A stretch of 64,000 nucleotides of DNA from Phreatobacter stygius (GTDB lineage: Bacteria > Pseudomonadota > Alphaproteobacteria > Rhizobiales > Phreatobacteraceae), in the NCBI RefSeq assembly GCF_005144885.1, contig NZ_CP039690.1, positions 7,290,672-7,354,671 of the forward strand, written 5' to 3'. Under the pieces are notes generated by a model. The model saw nothing but the letters and a program-made list of their open reading frames with translations, did not search any database and was not told where the DNA came from. Below, piece by piece: positions 35,873 through 49,533 of this stretch; within the stretch, counting starts at the first letter, position 1; every line of letters begins with the position of its first letter. Made by a program: the position numbers and the translations under genes.

Positions 35873-36673
35873 ATGAGCAGTTTTGACAGCATGGATCGCC
35901 GCCGCGTCGCGGCCAAGATCGCGGCAGGTGTCGCGGCAGGGGTCGCCGCCTCGGCGCTGGCGCCGGCCGCAGCGCTCGCCGCCCCCGCCTGCCGGGCCGA
36001 TGCGCTCGGCACCGCCCGGGTCCTGCCGGTGGCGACCGCGGGTGGCCTGCGTGTCGGGCGCAAGAGCTATCCCCGGACCTTGCCGCTCGGCCCGCGCGAA
36101 GTGGTGCTGACCTTCGACGACGGCCCCCTGCCCGGCCCGACCGACCAGGTGCTGGCGGCGCTCAAGCAGGAATGCGTGCGCGCCACCTTCTTTCTGGTCG
36201 GCCGCATGGCCCATGATGCCCCCGGCCTCGCCCGGCGGATCCTCGCCGAGGGCCACACCGTGGCGCATCACTCGATGACCCATCCGATGACGCTGGCGCA
36301 ATTGCCGGTCGAGCGGGCGCGCGCCGATATCGAGGCCGGGTTCGCGGCGGTCGACCGGGCGCTCTACGGCACCTATTCCGGCACGCCGCGCACGCCGTTC
36401 TTCCGCTATCCGGGCTTCGGCGATTCCGACGAATTGAACAACGGGCTGGCGGCGCGCGGCATCGGCGTGTTCGGCTGCGATTTCTGGATCAGCGACTGGA
36501 ACGAGATGACCGTGGAGGCCCAGCTGGATCTGGCGCTGCGCCGGCTCGAACGGACCGGCTCCGGCATCATCCTGATGCACGACACCCGGCAGCAGACCGC
36601 GGCCATGCTGCCGGCCTTCCTGCGCGAACTGAAGCAGCGCGACTTCAAGGTCGTGCACATGCAGCCGGCGTGA
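35873..36673 (+). CDS. exported polysaccharide deacetylase (NodB homology)
   Basis: 266 residues. N-terminal signal (MDRRRVAAKIAAGVAAGVAA then an AAALAAP cleavage site), followed by a NodB domain with TFDDGP at 80-85, ATFFLVGRMAH, metal-ligand motif HSMTHP (His133, His137) and C-terminal IILMHDT. It would deacetylate N-acetylated polysaccharide or peptidoglycan in the periplasm. Followed by a strong hairpin and tRNA-Leu in the opposite direction. Confidence 0.9.
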   Translation: MSSFDSMDRRRVAAKIAAGVAAGVAASALAPAAALAAPACRADALGTARVLPVATAGGLRVGRKSYPRTLPLGPREVVLTFDDGPLPGPTDQVLAALKQECVRATFFLVGRMAHDAPGLARRILAEGHTVAHHSMTHPMTLAQLPVERARADIEAGFAAVDRALYGTYSGTPRTPFFRYPGFGDSDELNNGLAARGIGVFGCDFWISDWNEMTVEAQLDLALRRLERTGSGIILMHDTRQQTAAMLPAFLRELKQRDFKVVHMQPA

Positions 36674-36696
36674 CGACCAGGGCGGCCCAAAAACAA

Positions 36697-36727
36697 ACGG
36701 CGCCCTGGATGGTGTCCAGGGCGCCGT
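36697..36727 (-). terminator. terminator of tRNA-Leu, also between it and the deacetylase gene
   Basis: A perfect 13-bp stem (36697-36709 with 36715-36727) and 5-nt loop. On the minus strand it is followed by TTTGTTTTT, so it ends the tRNA-Leu transcript; on the plus strand no T run follows. Confidence 0.8.
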
Positions 36728-36749
36728 CCGGAGACCGAAGTCTCGGATT

Positions 36750-36834
36750 TGGTGCGGTCGAGAGGACTCGAACCTCCACTCGGTTAAGAACTACCACCTC
36801 AAGGTAGCGCGTCTACCAGTTCCGCCACGACCGC
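36750..36834 (-). tRNA. tRNA-Leu(GAG)
   Basis: 85 nt on the minus strand. Acceptor stem GCGGTCG/CGACCGC, anticodon stem CTACC/GGTAG with loop TTGAGGT, giving anticodon GAG. T-arm AGGTTCGAGTCCT and long class-II variable arm fit tRNA-Leu. The CCA end is encoded. Confidence 0.95.
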
Positions 36835-36919
36835 ATTCGCCAGGCAAGCCCGGCGAGAGCGGCTGTCTAGCAGAGCGATTCACCGGCCGCAAGGCTTGTC
36901 CGCGCTCTTCTCACAGCCG

Positions 36920-38941
<2,022 letters not shown>

Positions 38942-39069
38942 GCAGGGGGCCCTTCGAGGCACGCGACTTCATATGATGCCGCGTTCTAGGGCCCCAGCGC
39001 TAGTCCCGTCCACTCGGCTAATGGGATGACGGCGGGCGGCCTGATCGGGCCGGCCCGCCGCCTCGCCTC

Positions 39070-39125
39070 AGCGCAAGACCTTCAGCGCAGGACCTTCAGC
39101 GCAGGACCTTCAGCGCAAGACCTTC
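39070..39125. repeat. 14-bp tandem repeat at the 3' end of the FMN reductase gene
   Basis: Four contiguous 14-bp units (AGCGCA(A/G)GACCTTC) at 39070, 39084, 39098 and 39112, followed by AGCGC. The array spans the stop codon, so the last residues KVLR are encoded in the last unit and the rest is downstream. Confidence 0.85.
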
Positions 39126-39673
39126 AGCGCGCCTGCCCACTTGTGCAGCTCGTCGAGCAGCGTCGCGGCGCTGGCATTGATCAGGTCGTTCGGGGTGAAC
39201 TCGCGTTCCTCGTTCAACAGGCTGGTGAAAGCCGGAAGGGCGATGCCTTCCGGGATCGGCATCAGCTTCAGCGTGGTCAGCGTCGGCTTGGCCTGCTGAA
39301 CCGCCCGGGTGCCGCCGGAAATGCCGCCATAGCTGAGGAAGCCGGCCGGCTTATAGGCCCATTCGGCGGACAGATAGGTCAGCGCGTTGATCAGCGCCGG
39401 CGACGGGCCGTAATTATATTCCGGCGTGACGAAGACGATGGCATCGGCCGCCTTGACGCTGGCGCTCCACTTCTTCGTATGCTCATGCTGATAGTCGCCG
39501 AGCCTGGGGTGCTTCGGCTCGTCGAAGATCGGCAGGTTGAAATCGGCCAGGTCGACCAGCGTCGGGTCGAATTTGCCATGTGCCCTGGCGACCCCGTCGA
39601 ACCATTTGGCGAAAATCGGCCCGACGCGGCCCGGCCGCGTGCTGGTGATGATGGTGTGAAGCTTCAATGCCAT
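39110..39673 (-). CDS. NADPH-dependent FMN reductase (flavodoxin-like fold)
   Basis: 187 residues starting MALKLHTIITSTRPGRVGPI, with TPEYNYGPSPALINALTYLS and GFLSYGGISGG, the flavin-binding loops of the NADPH-dependent FMN reductase/chromate-reductase family. Cytoplasmic flavin/quinone or azo reduction is plausible. Start 39673 replaces a longer frame. Divergent from the HxlR regulator across 130 bp, the usual layout of HxlR-controlled reductases. Its stop falls in a 14-bp tandem repeat. Confidence 0.88.
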   Translation of the reverse strand: MALKLHTIITSTRPGRVGPIFAKWFDGVARAHGKFDPTLVDLADFNLPIFDEPKHPRLGDYQHEHTKKWSASVKAADAIVFVTPEYNYGPSPALINALTYLSAEWAYKPAGFLSYGGISGGTRAVQQAKPTLTTLKLMPIPEGIALPAFTSLLNEEREFTPNDLINASAATLLDELHKWAGALKVLR

Positions 39674-39803
39674 CGTAACAGGTCTCCTGGTCGGATCATC
39701 ATCAGCCGCGGACCTATGCACCCGGGGGCGAAGCCACTAAGTTACTCTTTGTGACCGAGGCTATTTAGAGAACCGGCCACATGGCCCGCAAGGAGGCACA
39801 TGC

Positions 39804-40262
39804 ATGGACCTAGGGCACATCGATGTAACCGAGGACGAAGCCTGGTCCCACACCGGCGACTGCAGCGTGGTGAAGCCGATCCTGGCCCGCATCGGCGACA
39901 AATGGGCGGTTCTGGTGGTGCGCCTCCTAGGCGCCGGCCCGATGCGCTTCAATGAGCTGAAGCACAAGATCGGCGTGGTCTCGCAACGCATGCTGACGCT
40001 GACATTGCGCGGTCTCGAGCGCGACGGCCTGGTGTCGCGCACGGTTTTCCCGACCGTGCCGCCGCGGGTCGATTATGCCCTGACGCCGCTCGGCCGCTCG
40101 CTGATCGGTCCGATCCGGGCGCTCAGCGACTGGGCTTTCCGGCATCAGGCCGAGATCGTCGCGGCGCGCGAGCGCTTCGACCACACCTGTCCGCACCTGG
40201 CGCCGCAGCCCAAGCCGCCGGTGGCCAAGACGGGCAAGATGGCGGCTGGCAAGATCGCCTGA
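39804..40262 (+). CDS. HxlR-family transcriptional regulator
   Basis: 152 residues with winged helix-turn-helix: GDCSVVKPILARIGDKWAVL (conserved Cys20 region and helix 1), RFNELKHKIGVVSQRMLTLT, RGLERDGLVSRTVFPTVPPR and DYALTPLGRSL. A redox- or aldehyde-responsive Cys is typical of HxlR regulators. Divergent from the FMN reductase and probably controls it. The GTTACTCTTTGTGAC stretch near 39740-39756 in the gap is a candidate site. It is followed by ppx in convergent orientation. Confidence 0.9.
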   Translation: MDLGHIDVTEDEAWSHTGDCSVVKPILARIGDKWAVLVVRLLGAGPMRFNELKHKIGVVSQRMLTLTLRGLERDGLVSRTVFPTVPPRVDYALTPLGRSLIGPIRALSDWAFRHQAEIVAARERFDHTCPHLAPQPKPPVAKTGKMAAGKIA

Positions 40263-40272
40263 CGCCCGGCTC

Positions 40273-41853
40273 TTAAGGAATCGCGCGCAATTCGCTGTCG
40301 CGCCCGACCATGCGCCCGAGCGTGCGCAGGCGATTGACCAGCCGCTCACCGGCCAATCCCGACAGGTCGCCGGCGAGCGTCAGCACCAGCCGGCGATCCT
40401 CGACCGTCAGCGGCGCGCGCGGCAGGACGCCCGGCATGGCCGCCGAGATCAGATAGGCGACCCGCATGGCGGCGCCGAGCACCCGGGCGCGATCGAGCAG
40501 CCTGACCCCGACCAGTTCGCGGATCCGGGGCGACATGAACTCGTCGATGATGCCTTCGTGGCGATAGAAGGTCGCCAGCGCCAGATAGGCGCGGCCGGGA
40601 TGGTCGACGCCGGCGAAATTGGCGTGGGCGATGATGTTGAGGCTCTGCTCACCGCGATAATCGGGATGGGCGCGCCAGCCGATATCGGCGAGCAGGCAGG
40701 CGGCGTGGCGCAGCCGGCGCTCCTCCGCGGTCTCCTCGAGGTGAGAGACCTCCATGAAGCGGTCGGTCCAGGCGATCAGCTCCTCGCCATGGCGCGGCGA
40801 GCGCGAGCGCAACAGGCTGAGTTCGCGCGCCGCCGACAACAGGGGATCCTGGTCGCGCTCGATCTCGTCGAGCATCGAATAGAGCAGGCCCTCGCGCACG
40901 CCGAGCACCGAGATCACCACGCGATCGACCTTGGAGGCCCTGACCACGGCTTCCAGCACCAGGGCGCCATAGGCCAGCAGCGGCCGCCGGCTTTCCGCGA
41001 CCACCTCGATGCGCGAGATCGTATCGGTCGGCTGCCGGCTGACCAGATAGCAGAAGTCGGCGATCTCCTTGCCGGTCAGGGCATAGCCATGCATGACGTT
41101 CAGGGGATAGCCGCGCTGCGCCATGTGCAGCTTGGCGAGCGAGCGCCACGTGCCGCCGACCGCATAGAAGGTGTGGCCCTTGCCCTTCTTCAACAGGTCG
41201 ACCTTGGCAATGGTCTTGGCGGTGATCCGCTCGGCCTTCTTGACCGAATAGCCCGAGGTGTCCTGCAGCGCGAGCCCGCCGAGCGGCAAGGTCACGCCGC
41301 CGCCGATCCTGCCGTCCTTGACGTCGACCAGCTCGAGCGAGCCGCCGCCGAGATCGCCGACGATGCCATCAGGCCGGTAGGTGCCGGAGATCACGCCGAG
41401 CGCCGCGAAATTGGCCTCCTCGCGCCCCGACAGGAGCTTCAGCGGCACGCCGCAGATCGCCTCGCATTCGGCGATGAAGACGTCGCCGTTCTTGGCGTCG
41501 CGCACGGCGGCGGTCGCCAGCACATGCAGCTCGCCGACATTCAGCTGGTTGCACAGCACGCGGAACCGGCGGATCGAGGCCAGCGCCTTGGCCACCGCGT
41601 CATCGGCCAGCCGGCCGCTGATCAGCACGTTGCGGCCGAGGCCGCACAACGTCTTTTCGTTGAAGATCGGCGTCGGCGAGCGGGTCAGCGCCTCGTAGAC
41701 GACGAGGCGAACCGAGTTGGAGCCGATATCGATGACGGCGATCGTCGGCCCGAGCTGGAGCCGGCCCGGCGCGATCTCGAAAAAATCAGCTCGCTCCACG
41801 CTCTGCCCGACGGGAGAGGTGGCGGGGAGATGATTCTTTGAGCGATTTTCCAC
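40273..41853 (-). CDS. ppx: exopolyphosphatase (Ppx/GppA family)
   Basis: 526 residues. [32 protein letters not shown] and [15 protein letters not shown] are the three actin-like-fold phosphate-binding motifs; a C-terminal helical HD-like domain ([20 protein letters not shown]) follows. It removes terminal phosphates from polyphosphate or hydrolyses pppGpp. The 5' end overlaps ppk by 68 nt. An internal GTG at 41799 would cut the overlap to 14 nt and may be the real start. Confidence 0.9.
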   Translation of the reverse strand: MENRSKNHLPATSPVGQSVERADFFEIAPGRLQLGPTIAVIDIGSNSVRLVVYEALTRSPTPIFNEKTLCGLGRNVLISGRLADDAVAKALASIRRFRVLCNQLNVGELHVLATAAVRDAKNGDVFIAECEAICGVPLKLLSGREEANFAALGVISGTYRPDGIVGDLGGGSLELVDVKDGRIGGGVTLPLGGLALQDTSGYSVKKAERITAKTIAKVDLLKKGKGHTFYAVGGTWRSLAKLHMAQRGYPLNVMHGYALTGKEIADFCYLVSRQPTDTISRIEVVAESRRPLLAYGALVLEAVVRASKVDRVVISVLGVREGLLYSMLDEIERDQDPLLSAARELSLLRSRSPRHGEELIAWTDRFMEVSHLEETAEERRLRHAACLLADIGWRAHPDYRGEQSLNIIAHANFAGVDHPGRAYLALATFYRHEGIIDEFMSPRIRELVGVRLLDRARVLGAAMRVAYLISAAMPGVLPRAPLTVEDRRLVLTLAGDLSGLAGERLVNRLRTLGRMVGRDSELRAIP

Positions 41854-44044
41854 GTCCTGACAGGCTCGGATTGGTCATGAAATATTTATGGGCATTGAAC
41901 GGCTCTTCGCCCTCGGCCGGCTTGATACGCTCCGAGCTCCCGTCCGACAAGACCCGCCAGCTCTGCTGGTTGTCCTTCAGATTGGCCATCATGATCTGAT
42001 CGAGCGCCTGCTGATGCACCGTCGGGTTGTTCAGCGGGCAGAGCGACTCGACCCGCCGGTCGAGATTGCGCGGCATGGCATCGGCCGAGGAGATGTAGAC
42101 CCGGGCCTTCGGATGCGGCAGGCCATGGCCGCCGCCGAAAGCATAGATGCGGGTGTGTTCGAGGAAGCGGCCGACGATCGATTTGACCCGGATATTGTCG
42201 GAAAGGCCGGGCAGGCCGGGCCTGAGGCAGCAGATGCCACGCACCACCAGGTCGATCGCGACGCCGGCCCGGCTGGCATCGTAGAGCGCATCGATGATCT
42301 CGGGATCGACCAGCGCGTTGAGCTTCATCCAGATCGCCGCGGGCTTGCCGACCCGGGCGAATTCGGTCTCCTCGGCGATATGGTCGAGCAGCCGCTTCTT
42401 CAGGTTGAGTGGCGACACCGCCATCAGATCCAGTTCCTGGGGCTCGGCATAACCGGTGATGAAGTTGAAGATGCGCGCGACGTCGCGGCCGATCACCTGG
42501 TCATCGGTGAAATAGGACAGGTCGGTGTAAACCTTGGCGGTGATCGGGTGATAATTGCCGGTGCCGACATGGCAATAGGTGACCAGCGCCTCGCCCTCGC
42601 GGCGCACCACCATCGACAATTTGGCGTGGGTCTTCAGTTCGATGAAGCCGAACACCACCTGCACGCCGGCGCGCTCCAGGTCGCGCGCCCAGCGGATATT
42701 GGCCTCTTCGTCGAAACGTGCCTTGAGTTCGACCAGCGCGGTGACCGATTTGCCGGCTTCGGCGGCTTCCGCCAGCGCCTTGACGATCGGCGAATCCGAG
42801 GAGGTGCGGTAGAGCGTCTGCTTGATCGCCACGACATTCGGGTCGCGGGCGGCCTGGTTGAGGAACTGCACCACCACGTCGAAGCTCTCATAGGGGTGGT
42901 GGACGATCAGATCCTTCTGGCGGATCGCGGCGAAGCAATCGCCGCCCTGGTCACGGATGCGCTCGGGATAGCGTGGCGCATAGGGCACGAATTTGAGATC
43001 CGGCCGGTCGAGCGAGACCAGCTGCGCCAATTCGTTGACCGCCAGCACGCCTTCGACCCGGAACACCTCGTCGTCGACCACGCCGAGGGCGCGGGCAATG
43101 AAATGCCTGAGGTCTTCGGGCATGCTCGCCTCGACCTCCATGCGGATGACCGAGCCCCGCCGCCGCCGCTTCAACGCCGATTCGAAGTGGCGGACCAGAT
43201 CTTCCGCCTCTTCCTCGATTTCCAGATCGCTGTCGCGAATGACCCGAAAGGCGCCCTGCCCCTTGACCACATAGCCGGGGAACAGCCGGCCGATGAACAG
43301 GCCGACGGTCTGCTCCAGCGTGATGAACCGGCGAGCGCCGGTCTCGGCGAGGTCGGGCAGCTTGATGAATCGGTCGATCTTGGCCGGCACCCGGATCAGC
43401 GCCCGCATGGCCCGGCCGTCGCCGGCGCGCTGCAGCGACAGGGCAATGGTGAAGCCGAGATTGGGAATGAACGGGAAGGGATGCGCCGGATCGATGGCGA
43501 GCGGCGTCAGCACCGGGAAGACGTGGCCAAGGAAATGATCCTCCAGCCAGGCCCGCTCGGCCTTGGTCACATCGGGGCCGTCGACCAGCACGATGCCCTC
43601 GGCGAACAGGTCCTCGCGCAGTTCGCGCCAGCGCTGCTGCTGGTCGGAGGCCAGCGTCGCCACGCTGTCGCTGATCTTGACCAGCGCCTCGGCCGGGCTC
43701 AGCCCGTCGGGCGAGAGCGTGCCGACGCCGGCCAGCACCTGGCCGCGCAGGCCGGCGACCCGGACCATGAAGAATTCGTCGAGGTTATTGGCCGAGATCG
43801 ACAGGAAGCGCAGCTGTTCGAGCAGCGGATGATTGCGGTTCGACGCCTCTTCCATGACGCGCCGGTTGAACTGCAGCCAGGACAGCTCGCGGTTGATGAA
43901 ACGCTGCGGCTGATGGCGCAGGTCCACCGGCGGCCCCTGCTTTTCGGCGGGCGCCGCGAGCTTGACTGCCGGTTTGGCCTCGGTGCGGAGCTCGACGATC
44001 GGCTCGTGCCGCGGAGCGTCCTTCTTGGTCTCGAGCGTTGCCAT
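41786..44044 (-). CDS. ppk: polyphosphate kinase 1
   Basis: 752 residues, full PPK1 with N-terminal helical domain ([20 protein letters not shown]), head domain and two catalytic PLD-like domains. The phosphorylated His is His473 in [15 protein letters not shown], and the second catalytic region is [11 protein letters not shown]. It makes polyphosphate from ATP. Together with overlapping ppx it forms a synthesis/breakdown pair, translationally coupled on the minus strand. The basic Pro/Ala N-terminal 45 residues are a genus-level extension. Confidence 0.95.
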   Translation of the reverse strand: MATLETKKDAPRHEPIVELRTEAKPAVKLAAPAEKQGPPVDLRHQPQRFINRELSWLQFNRRVMEEASNRNHPLLEQLRFLSISANNLDEFFMVRVAGLRGQVLAGVGTLSPDGLSPAEALVKISDSVATLASDQQQRWRELREDLFAEGIVLVDGPDVTKAERAWLEDHFLGHVFPVLTPLAIDPAHPFPFIPNLGFTIALSLQRAGDGRAMRALIRVPAKIDRFIKLPDLAETGARRFITLEQTVGLFIGRLFPGYVVKGQGAFRVIRDSDLEIEEEAEDLVRHFESALKRRRRGSVIRMEVEASMPEDLRHFIARALGVVDDEVFRVEGVLAVNELAQLVSLDRPDLKFVPYAPRYPERIRDQGGDCFAAIRQKDLIVHHPYESFDVVVQFLNQAARDPNVVAIKQTLYRTSSDSPIVKALAEAAEAGKSVTALVELKARFDEEANIRWARDLERAGVQVVFGFIELKTHAKLSMVVRREGEALVTYCHVGTGNYHPITAKVYTDLSYFTDDQVIGRDVARIFNFITGYAEPQELDLMAVSPLNLKKRLLDHIAEETEFARVGKPAAIWMKLNALVDPEIIDALYDASRAGVAIDLVVRGICCLRPGLPGLSDNIRVKSIVGRFLEHTRIYAFGGGHGLPHPKARVYISSADAMPRNLDRRVESLCPLNNPTVHQQALDQIMMANLKDNQQSWRVLSDGSSERIKPAEGEEPFNAHKYFMTNPSLSGRGKSLKESSPRHLSRRAERGAS

Positions 44045-44124
44045 GTCTTTCCCTCGGGCGATAGGCGATACCCATCACCTGCGATCATGACGCCGCTGTG
44101 ACCGGCGTCAAAGAGAAGTCTTCG

Positions 44125-44832
44125 TCAGATCAGGCTCGGCTGCATGACCCGCTCGAGCACCTGGGCGGCGAGCGGACGGGTCAGCCGGCGGCCGGTTTCC
44201 AGCGTCTCACGATCGAGCTCGGTGACCAGACGGCGCGCGGCATCGAGCGAGCGCTCCATGCGGCGGGCCAGATATTCGACGATGTCGGCGTCAGCCAGCA
44301 ATTGACGGTCGGCGAACAGCTTGACCAGGACGGCGCGCAGCAGCGCGTCTTCGGGTTCGGCCAGCGCCACCGCCGGAATGGCGCGCAGCCGCGACGACAG
44401 GTCCTTCAGGCCGGTTCCCCAGCTGACCGGCGGCTCACGCGTGGTCATCAGGACGAAGGCGCCCTCCTCCTTGGCGCTGTTGATCAGGTGGAACAGCGCC
44501 AGTTCCGAGGTTTTCGGGCCGGCATCCTCGAGCAGCAGCGCGCCGGTCGCCAGCGCATCGGCCGGCACGGCGCCGGCCAGGTCGCGCGCCGCCAGCCGGC
44601 GGGCCCCGGCATGGTCGGCCCAGATCGCGCCGAGATGGCTCTTGCCGGCGCCCGGCGGGCCGACCAGGGCAACCACCGGCGCCGGCCATTCCGGCCAGGT
44701 CTCGATCAGCGCCAGCGCTTCGGCATTGCACGGCGCCTCGAGAAAATCGTCGCGCGCGAGGGACTCGGGCAACGCAAGATCGAGCGCCATCTGGCGCGGG
44801 CCGGCACGAAACGCATTCGGGAACATGATCAC
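44125..44832 (-). CDS. hdaA: DnaA-homologue HdaA (replication-control AAA+ protein)
   Basis: 235 residues: DnaA-type AAA+ domain with Walker A GPPGAGKSHL, Walker B ALLLEDAGP and sensor regions, but no DNA-binding domain IV. This is the Hda/HdaA type, which with the clamp promotes DnaA-ATP hydrolysis. The early segment MALDLALPESLARDDF carries a QxxL-like clamp-binding motif (QMALDLAL). The ATG overlaps the permease stop (ATGA). Confidence 0.87.
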   Translation of the reverse strand: MIMFPNAFRAGPRQMALDLALPESLARDDFLEAPCNAEALALIETWPEWPAPVVALVGPPGAGKSHLGAIWADHAGARRLAARDLAGAVPADALATGALLLEDAGPKTSELALFHLINSAKEEGAFVLMTTREPPVSWGTGLKDLSSRLRAIPAVALAEPEDALLRAVLVKLFADRQLLADADIVEYLARRMERSLDAARRLVTELDRETLETGRRLTRPLAAQVLERVMQPSLI

Positions 44833-45917
44833 TTTTCCGACCGAGCCGGACCTTCCCGGGGCACACCCGTATAGAGCGGGCTTGCGAGGTACTGCCTGAT
44901 GGCGAAGCGGGTCAAGACACCGATCGCAGCCGCCAGCGGCACGGCCAGCAGAAGTCCGACGAAACCGAACAGGGCGCCGAAGGCGAACAGGGCGAACATC
45001 ATCGAGACCGGATGCAGGCCGACCGATTCACCGACGAGGTTGGGATAGAGCACATAGGCTTCGAGGAATTGCCCGACCACGAAGATGCCGATGATGATCG
45101 CCACCATCGACCAGTTCGGCCAGAACTGCACGATGGCGACGCCGAGCGACAGGATCAGCCCGGTGAGCGAGCCGACATAGGGGATGAAACTGAGGAAACC
45201 GATGGATATGCCGATCAGCAGGCCGAAATTGAGCCCCGACGCGGTCAAGGCGACACCGTAGAAGATCATCAGGATGCCGCAGACCGCGGCCTGGCCGCGC
45301 AGGAAGCCGGCCAGCGCCCGGTCGATCTCGCGCATCAGGCCGAGGATCGTCTCCCTGTGCTTCAGCGGCAGCCAGGAATCGATCTTGACCATGATCTTCG
45401 GCCAGTCGTTCAAGAGATAGAAGGCGACCACCGGCGTCACCACGATCAGCGAGAACAGCGAAATGAAGGCGGCGCCGCCGGACCACAGCCCCTGCAGGAA
45501 ACCCGCGGCCCAGCCGACCGACTGGGAGACCAGGTCGCCGACCGAGCGCGACACGTCGGGCAGCCGCTCGCCGAGCACCTTCTGGAGCCATTCCCGGTTC
45601 TGCTCGGTCGCCAGCGTCTGCAATTGCACGACATAACCGGGCAGCCGCGCGATGAAGGCGGTGAGCTGATTGGCCAGGATCGGCACGATCAGGAACATCA
45701 GGCCAATGAACAGCACGACGAATGTGCCGATCACGAACAGGGCGCCGAGCGTGCGCGGCAGGCCGAGCTTGGCCAGGCGCCGGACGATCGGGTCGAGGAA
45801 ATAAGCCAGCGCCAGCCCGGCGACGAAAGGCAGCAGGACACCGCGCAGGACATAGAGGGACAGGATCAGCAGCACCAGGCCGCCGATCCAGAACCCCACT
45901 TGCTTTTGAAGCGTCAA
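44829..45917 (-). CDS. AI-2E-family (PerM) transporter
   Basis: 362 residues with about seven to eight membrane helices. AGLALAYFLDPIVRRLAKLG, VAFYLLNDWPKIMVKID and LSFIPYVGSLTGLILSLGVA are the diagnostic blocks, together with the C-terminal LLLAVPLAAAIGVL. Substrates vary in this family (AI-2, ions, others), so transport role only is claimed. Coupled to hdaA downstream by a 4-nt overlap; 85 bp after the CDP-alcohol transferase gene. Confidence 0.9.
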   Translation of the reverse strand: MTLQKQVGFWIGGLVLLILSLYVLRGVLLPFVAGLALAYFLDPIVRRLAKLGLPRTLGALFVIGTFVVLFIGLMFLIVPILANQLTAFIARLPGYVVQLQTLATEQNREWLQKVLGERLPDVSRSVGDLVSQSVGWAAGFLQGLWSGGAAFISLFSLIVVTPVVAFYLLNDWPKIMVKIDSWLPLKHRETILGLMREIDRALAGFLRGQAAVCGILMIFYGVALTASGLNFGLLIGISIGFLSFIPYVGSLTGLILSLGVAIVQFWPNWSMVAIIIGIFVVGQFLEAYVLYPNLVGESVGLHPVSMMFALFAFGALFGFVGLLLAVPLAAAIGVLTRFAIRQYLASPLYTGVPREGPARSEK

Positions 45918-46002
45918 CGGTATCCCTCGCGGATCGCCACCGATCGTACCGACAAGGTCGCAAGACGCCGCGTCGGTTTCAAGGCCTCATGACAAGGGAT
46001 CG

Positions 46003-46533
46003 TCACGTCGACATGTGGCGCACCCAGGCCACCAGATAGGCGCCGGCCGAGGCGAGCGTCAGCACCGCGACGGCCCACATCGCCACCTCGATGGCCAGGT
46101 CGAGATCGAGCCCCAGCCCCTTGGAGGCCAGCACCAGCGCGGCAAACACGATCTGCGCCACCGTATTGGCCTTCGAGACGAGCAGCGGCTGGATCGCCAA
46201 GGGCTTGTCGACAAATGTCGACAACAGCACGCCGCCGACGATCATGAAGTCGCGCGACACCACCAGAATGACCACCCAGGGCGGAATGAAGCCGAAAATG
46301 GCGAGCGAGACATAGATCGAAACGATCAGCGTCTTGTCGGCCAGGGGGTCGAGATAGGCGCCGAGTTCGGTCCGCTGGTCGAACCGCTTGGCGATATAGC
46401 CGTCGACCGCATCGGTAATGCCGGCGAAAACGAAGATGCCGAGCGCGACGCCCATCCGCCCCTGGGAAATTGCCCAGACCACGACGGGGACGAGCAGGAT
46501 CCGCAGGATGGTGAGGAGATTGGGAATGCTCAC
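46003..46533 (-). CDS. CDP-alcohol phosphatidyltransferase (PgsA-like)
   Basis: 176 residues, about five to six transmembrane helices. The CDP-alcohol signature D-x2-DG-x2-A-x-R-x8-G-x3-D-x3-D is complete in TDAVDGYIAKRFDQRTELGA followed by YLDPLADK. Its length and MSIPNLLTILRILLVPVVV start fit PgsA (CDP-diacylglycerol--glycerol-3-phosphate transferase); cardiolipin synthase of the eukaryotic type is an alternative. Directs anionic phospholipid synthesis in the inner membrane. Confidence 0.84.
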   Translation of the reverse strand: MSIPNLLTILRILLVPVVVWAISQGRMGVALGIFVFAGITDAVDGYIAKRFDQRTELGAYLDPLADKTLIVSIYVSLAIFGFIPPWVVILVVSRDFMIVGGVLLSTFVDKPLAIQPLLVSKANTVAQIVFAALVLASKGLGLDLDLAIEVAMWAVAVLTLASAGAYLVAWVRHMST

Positions 46534-46598
46534 GGTTGCGTTATCGATCCGGCCCCAGGGACGCGGACACTAAGGCCGGCGCAACGGCTTGCCAAGAC

Positions 46599-46673
46599 TA
46601 TCAAAATGGAGATCGACTATCAAAATGGAGATCGACCACCAAAATGCAGACCGACCGCCGAAATGCGGATCGG
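46599..46673. repeat. 19-bp tandem repeat upstream of the CDP-alcohol transferase
   Basis: Four head-to-tail units of 19 bp starting TATCAAAATGGAGATCGAC at 46599 and 46618 (identical), then degenerate copies at 46637 and 46656. It lies in the 194-bp gap between the phosphatidyltransferase start and the alpha/beta hydrolase end, 66-140 bp upstream of the phosphatidyltransferase ATG. Confidence 0.8.
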
Positions 46674-46727
46674 CACGGAATTTCCGGGCCTTGCGCCGGC
46701 GGCACCGGGGCCGGCCGCCGCCCGGCC

Positions 46728-47600
46728 TCAGGCCGGATCGCAGCGGCGGGCAAATTCGGCGATCCGATCGATCGACGGCCGGTCGGTCAAAAGCGGCGCA
46801 TGGCCCTGGCCCGGCACATCGAACACCCCAAGGTCCGGCCGGCGCGCGACCATGGCGGCGACCGTCTCGGCCGAAATGATGTCGGAATGTTCGCCGCGGA
46901 TCACCATGGCCGGGACATTGGCCAGGCCATCGAATTGCGGCCAGAGCGTCGGCAGGGGCGCATCGAAATTCATCGTCTCCATCGGCTTGGTCAAGGCCGG
47001 GTCGAAGGCCGGCACCAGTCTGCCGTCCCTGGTCATCCACATGCCCTCGGCCTGCCGATACCAGTCGGCATCGGAAAGTGCCGGAAACTTGGCGCTGCCG
47101 ATGCTTTTCAGCAGCGCCACTGCCTCGTCGAGGTTTTTCGGCTCGGGCAATTTGCCGAGATAACTCTTGATCCGGGCCAGGCCGGTGCCGTCGATCACCG
47201 GCCCGATATCGTTGAGGATGGCGCCGGCGATCAGGCCCGGCCGCGCCGCCGACATCAGCATGGTCAGGATGCCGCCGCGCGAGGTGCCGAGGAAGATCGC
47301 CTTGTCGATGCCGAGCACGGTGGTGACGGCGAGCAGATCGTTGAGCTCGACCGGCAGCGCATAATTCTGCCAGTTGGTGTCCCAGTCGGATTGTCCGCGG
47401 CCGCGATAATCCGGCGCGACCACTTGGCGCGTCGCCGACAGCGCGCGGGCGAGCCGGTCGAAATCGGCGGAATTGCGCGACAGGCCGGCGAGGCAGATGA
47501 GCGGCCAGCGGCCGGGCTGCGGCACGCCATAGACCCGCACATGCAGCCTCAGGCCGTCGGTCGCGCCGACGAACCGGCTCTCGTAGCCCGCCTCGCCCAT
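46728..47600 (-). CDS. alpha/beta-fold hydrolase
   Basis: 290 residues: AGLSRNSADFDRLARALSA, YRGRGQSDWDTNWQNYA, nucleophile elbow FLGTSRGGILTML (Ser about 107) and late GQGHAPLL His. Typical single-domain hydrolase without cap similarity to a named enzyme. Starts 4 nt after the aspS stop on the same strand, so co-transcribed with it, but no functional link is apparent. Confidence 0.85.
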   Translation of the reverse strand: MGEAGYESRFVGATDGLRLHVRVYGVPQPGRWPLICLAGLSRNSADFDRLARALSATRQVVAPDYRGRGQSDWDTNWQNYALPVELNDLLAVTTVLGIDKAIFLGTSRGGILTMLMSAARPGLIAGAILNDIGPVIDGTGLARIKSYLGKLPEPKNLDEAVALLKSIGSAKFPALSDADWYRQAEGMWMTRDGRLVPAFDPALTKPMETMNFDAPLPTLWPQFDGLANVPAMVIRGEHSDIISAETVAAMVARRPDLGVFDVPGQGHAPLLTDRPSIDRIAEFARRCDPA

Positions 47601-47604
47601 CGCC

Positions 47605-49380
<1,776 letters not shown>

Positions 49381-49533
49381 GGAAGGCCTCGGCAAACGGA
49401 ACGGCAGCGCGGATGCGCGCGAAAGAATGTGCGTCCGTTTAGCGGAAGCGCGCGCCCGCTTCAAACGGAACCGACGCAAAACAGCCGCCGCGACCCTGAG
49501 AAAGCGCCCTCCGCCGCCCGGATCCGGGCTCGA

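Noticed and set aside
39070..39125. Tandem 14-bp units as a CRISPR array
   Set aside because: Units are contiguous with no spacers and no cas genes are present; the same holds for the 19-bp array at 46599.
41888..44101. 737-codon plus-strand open frame antisense to ppk
   Set aside because: ppk on the other strand has all family motifs; this is its shadow.
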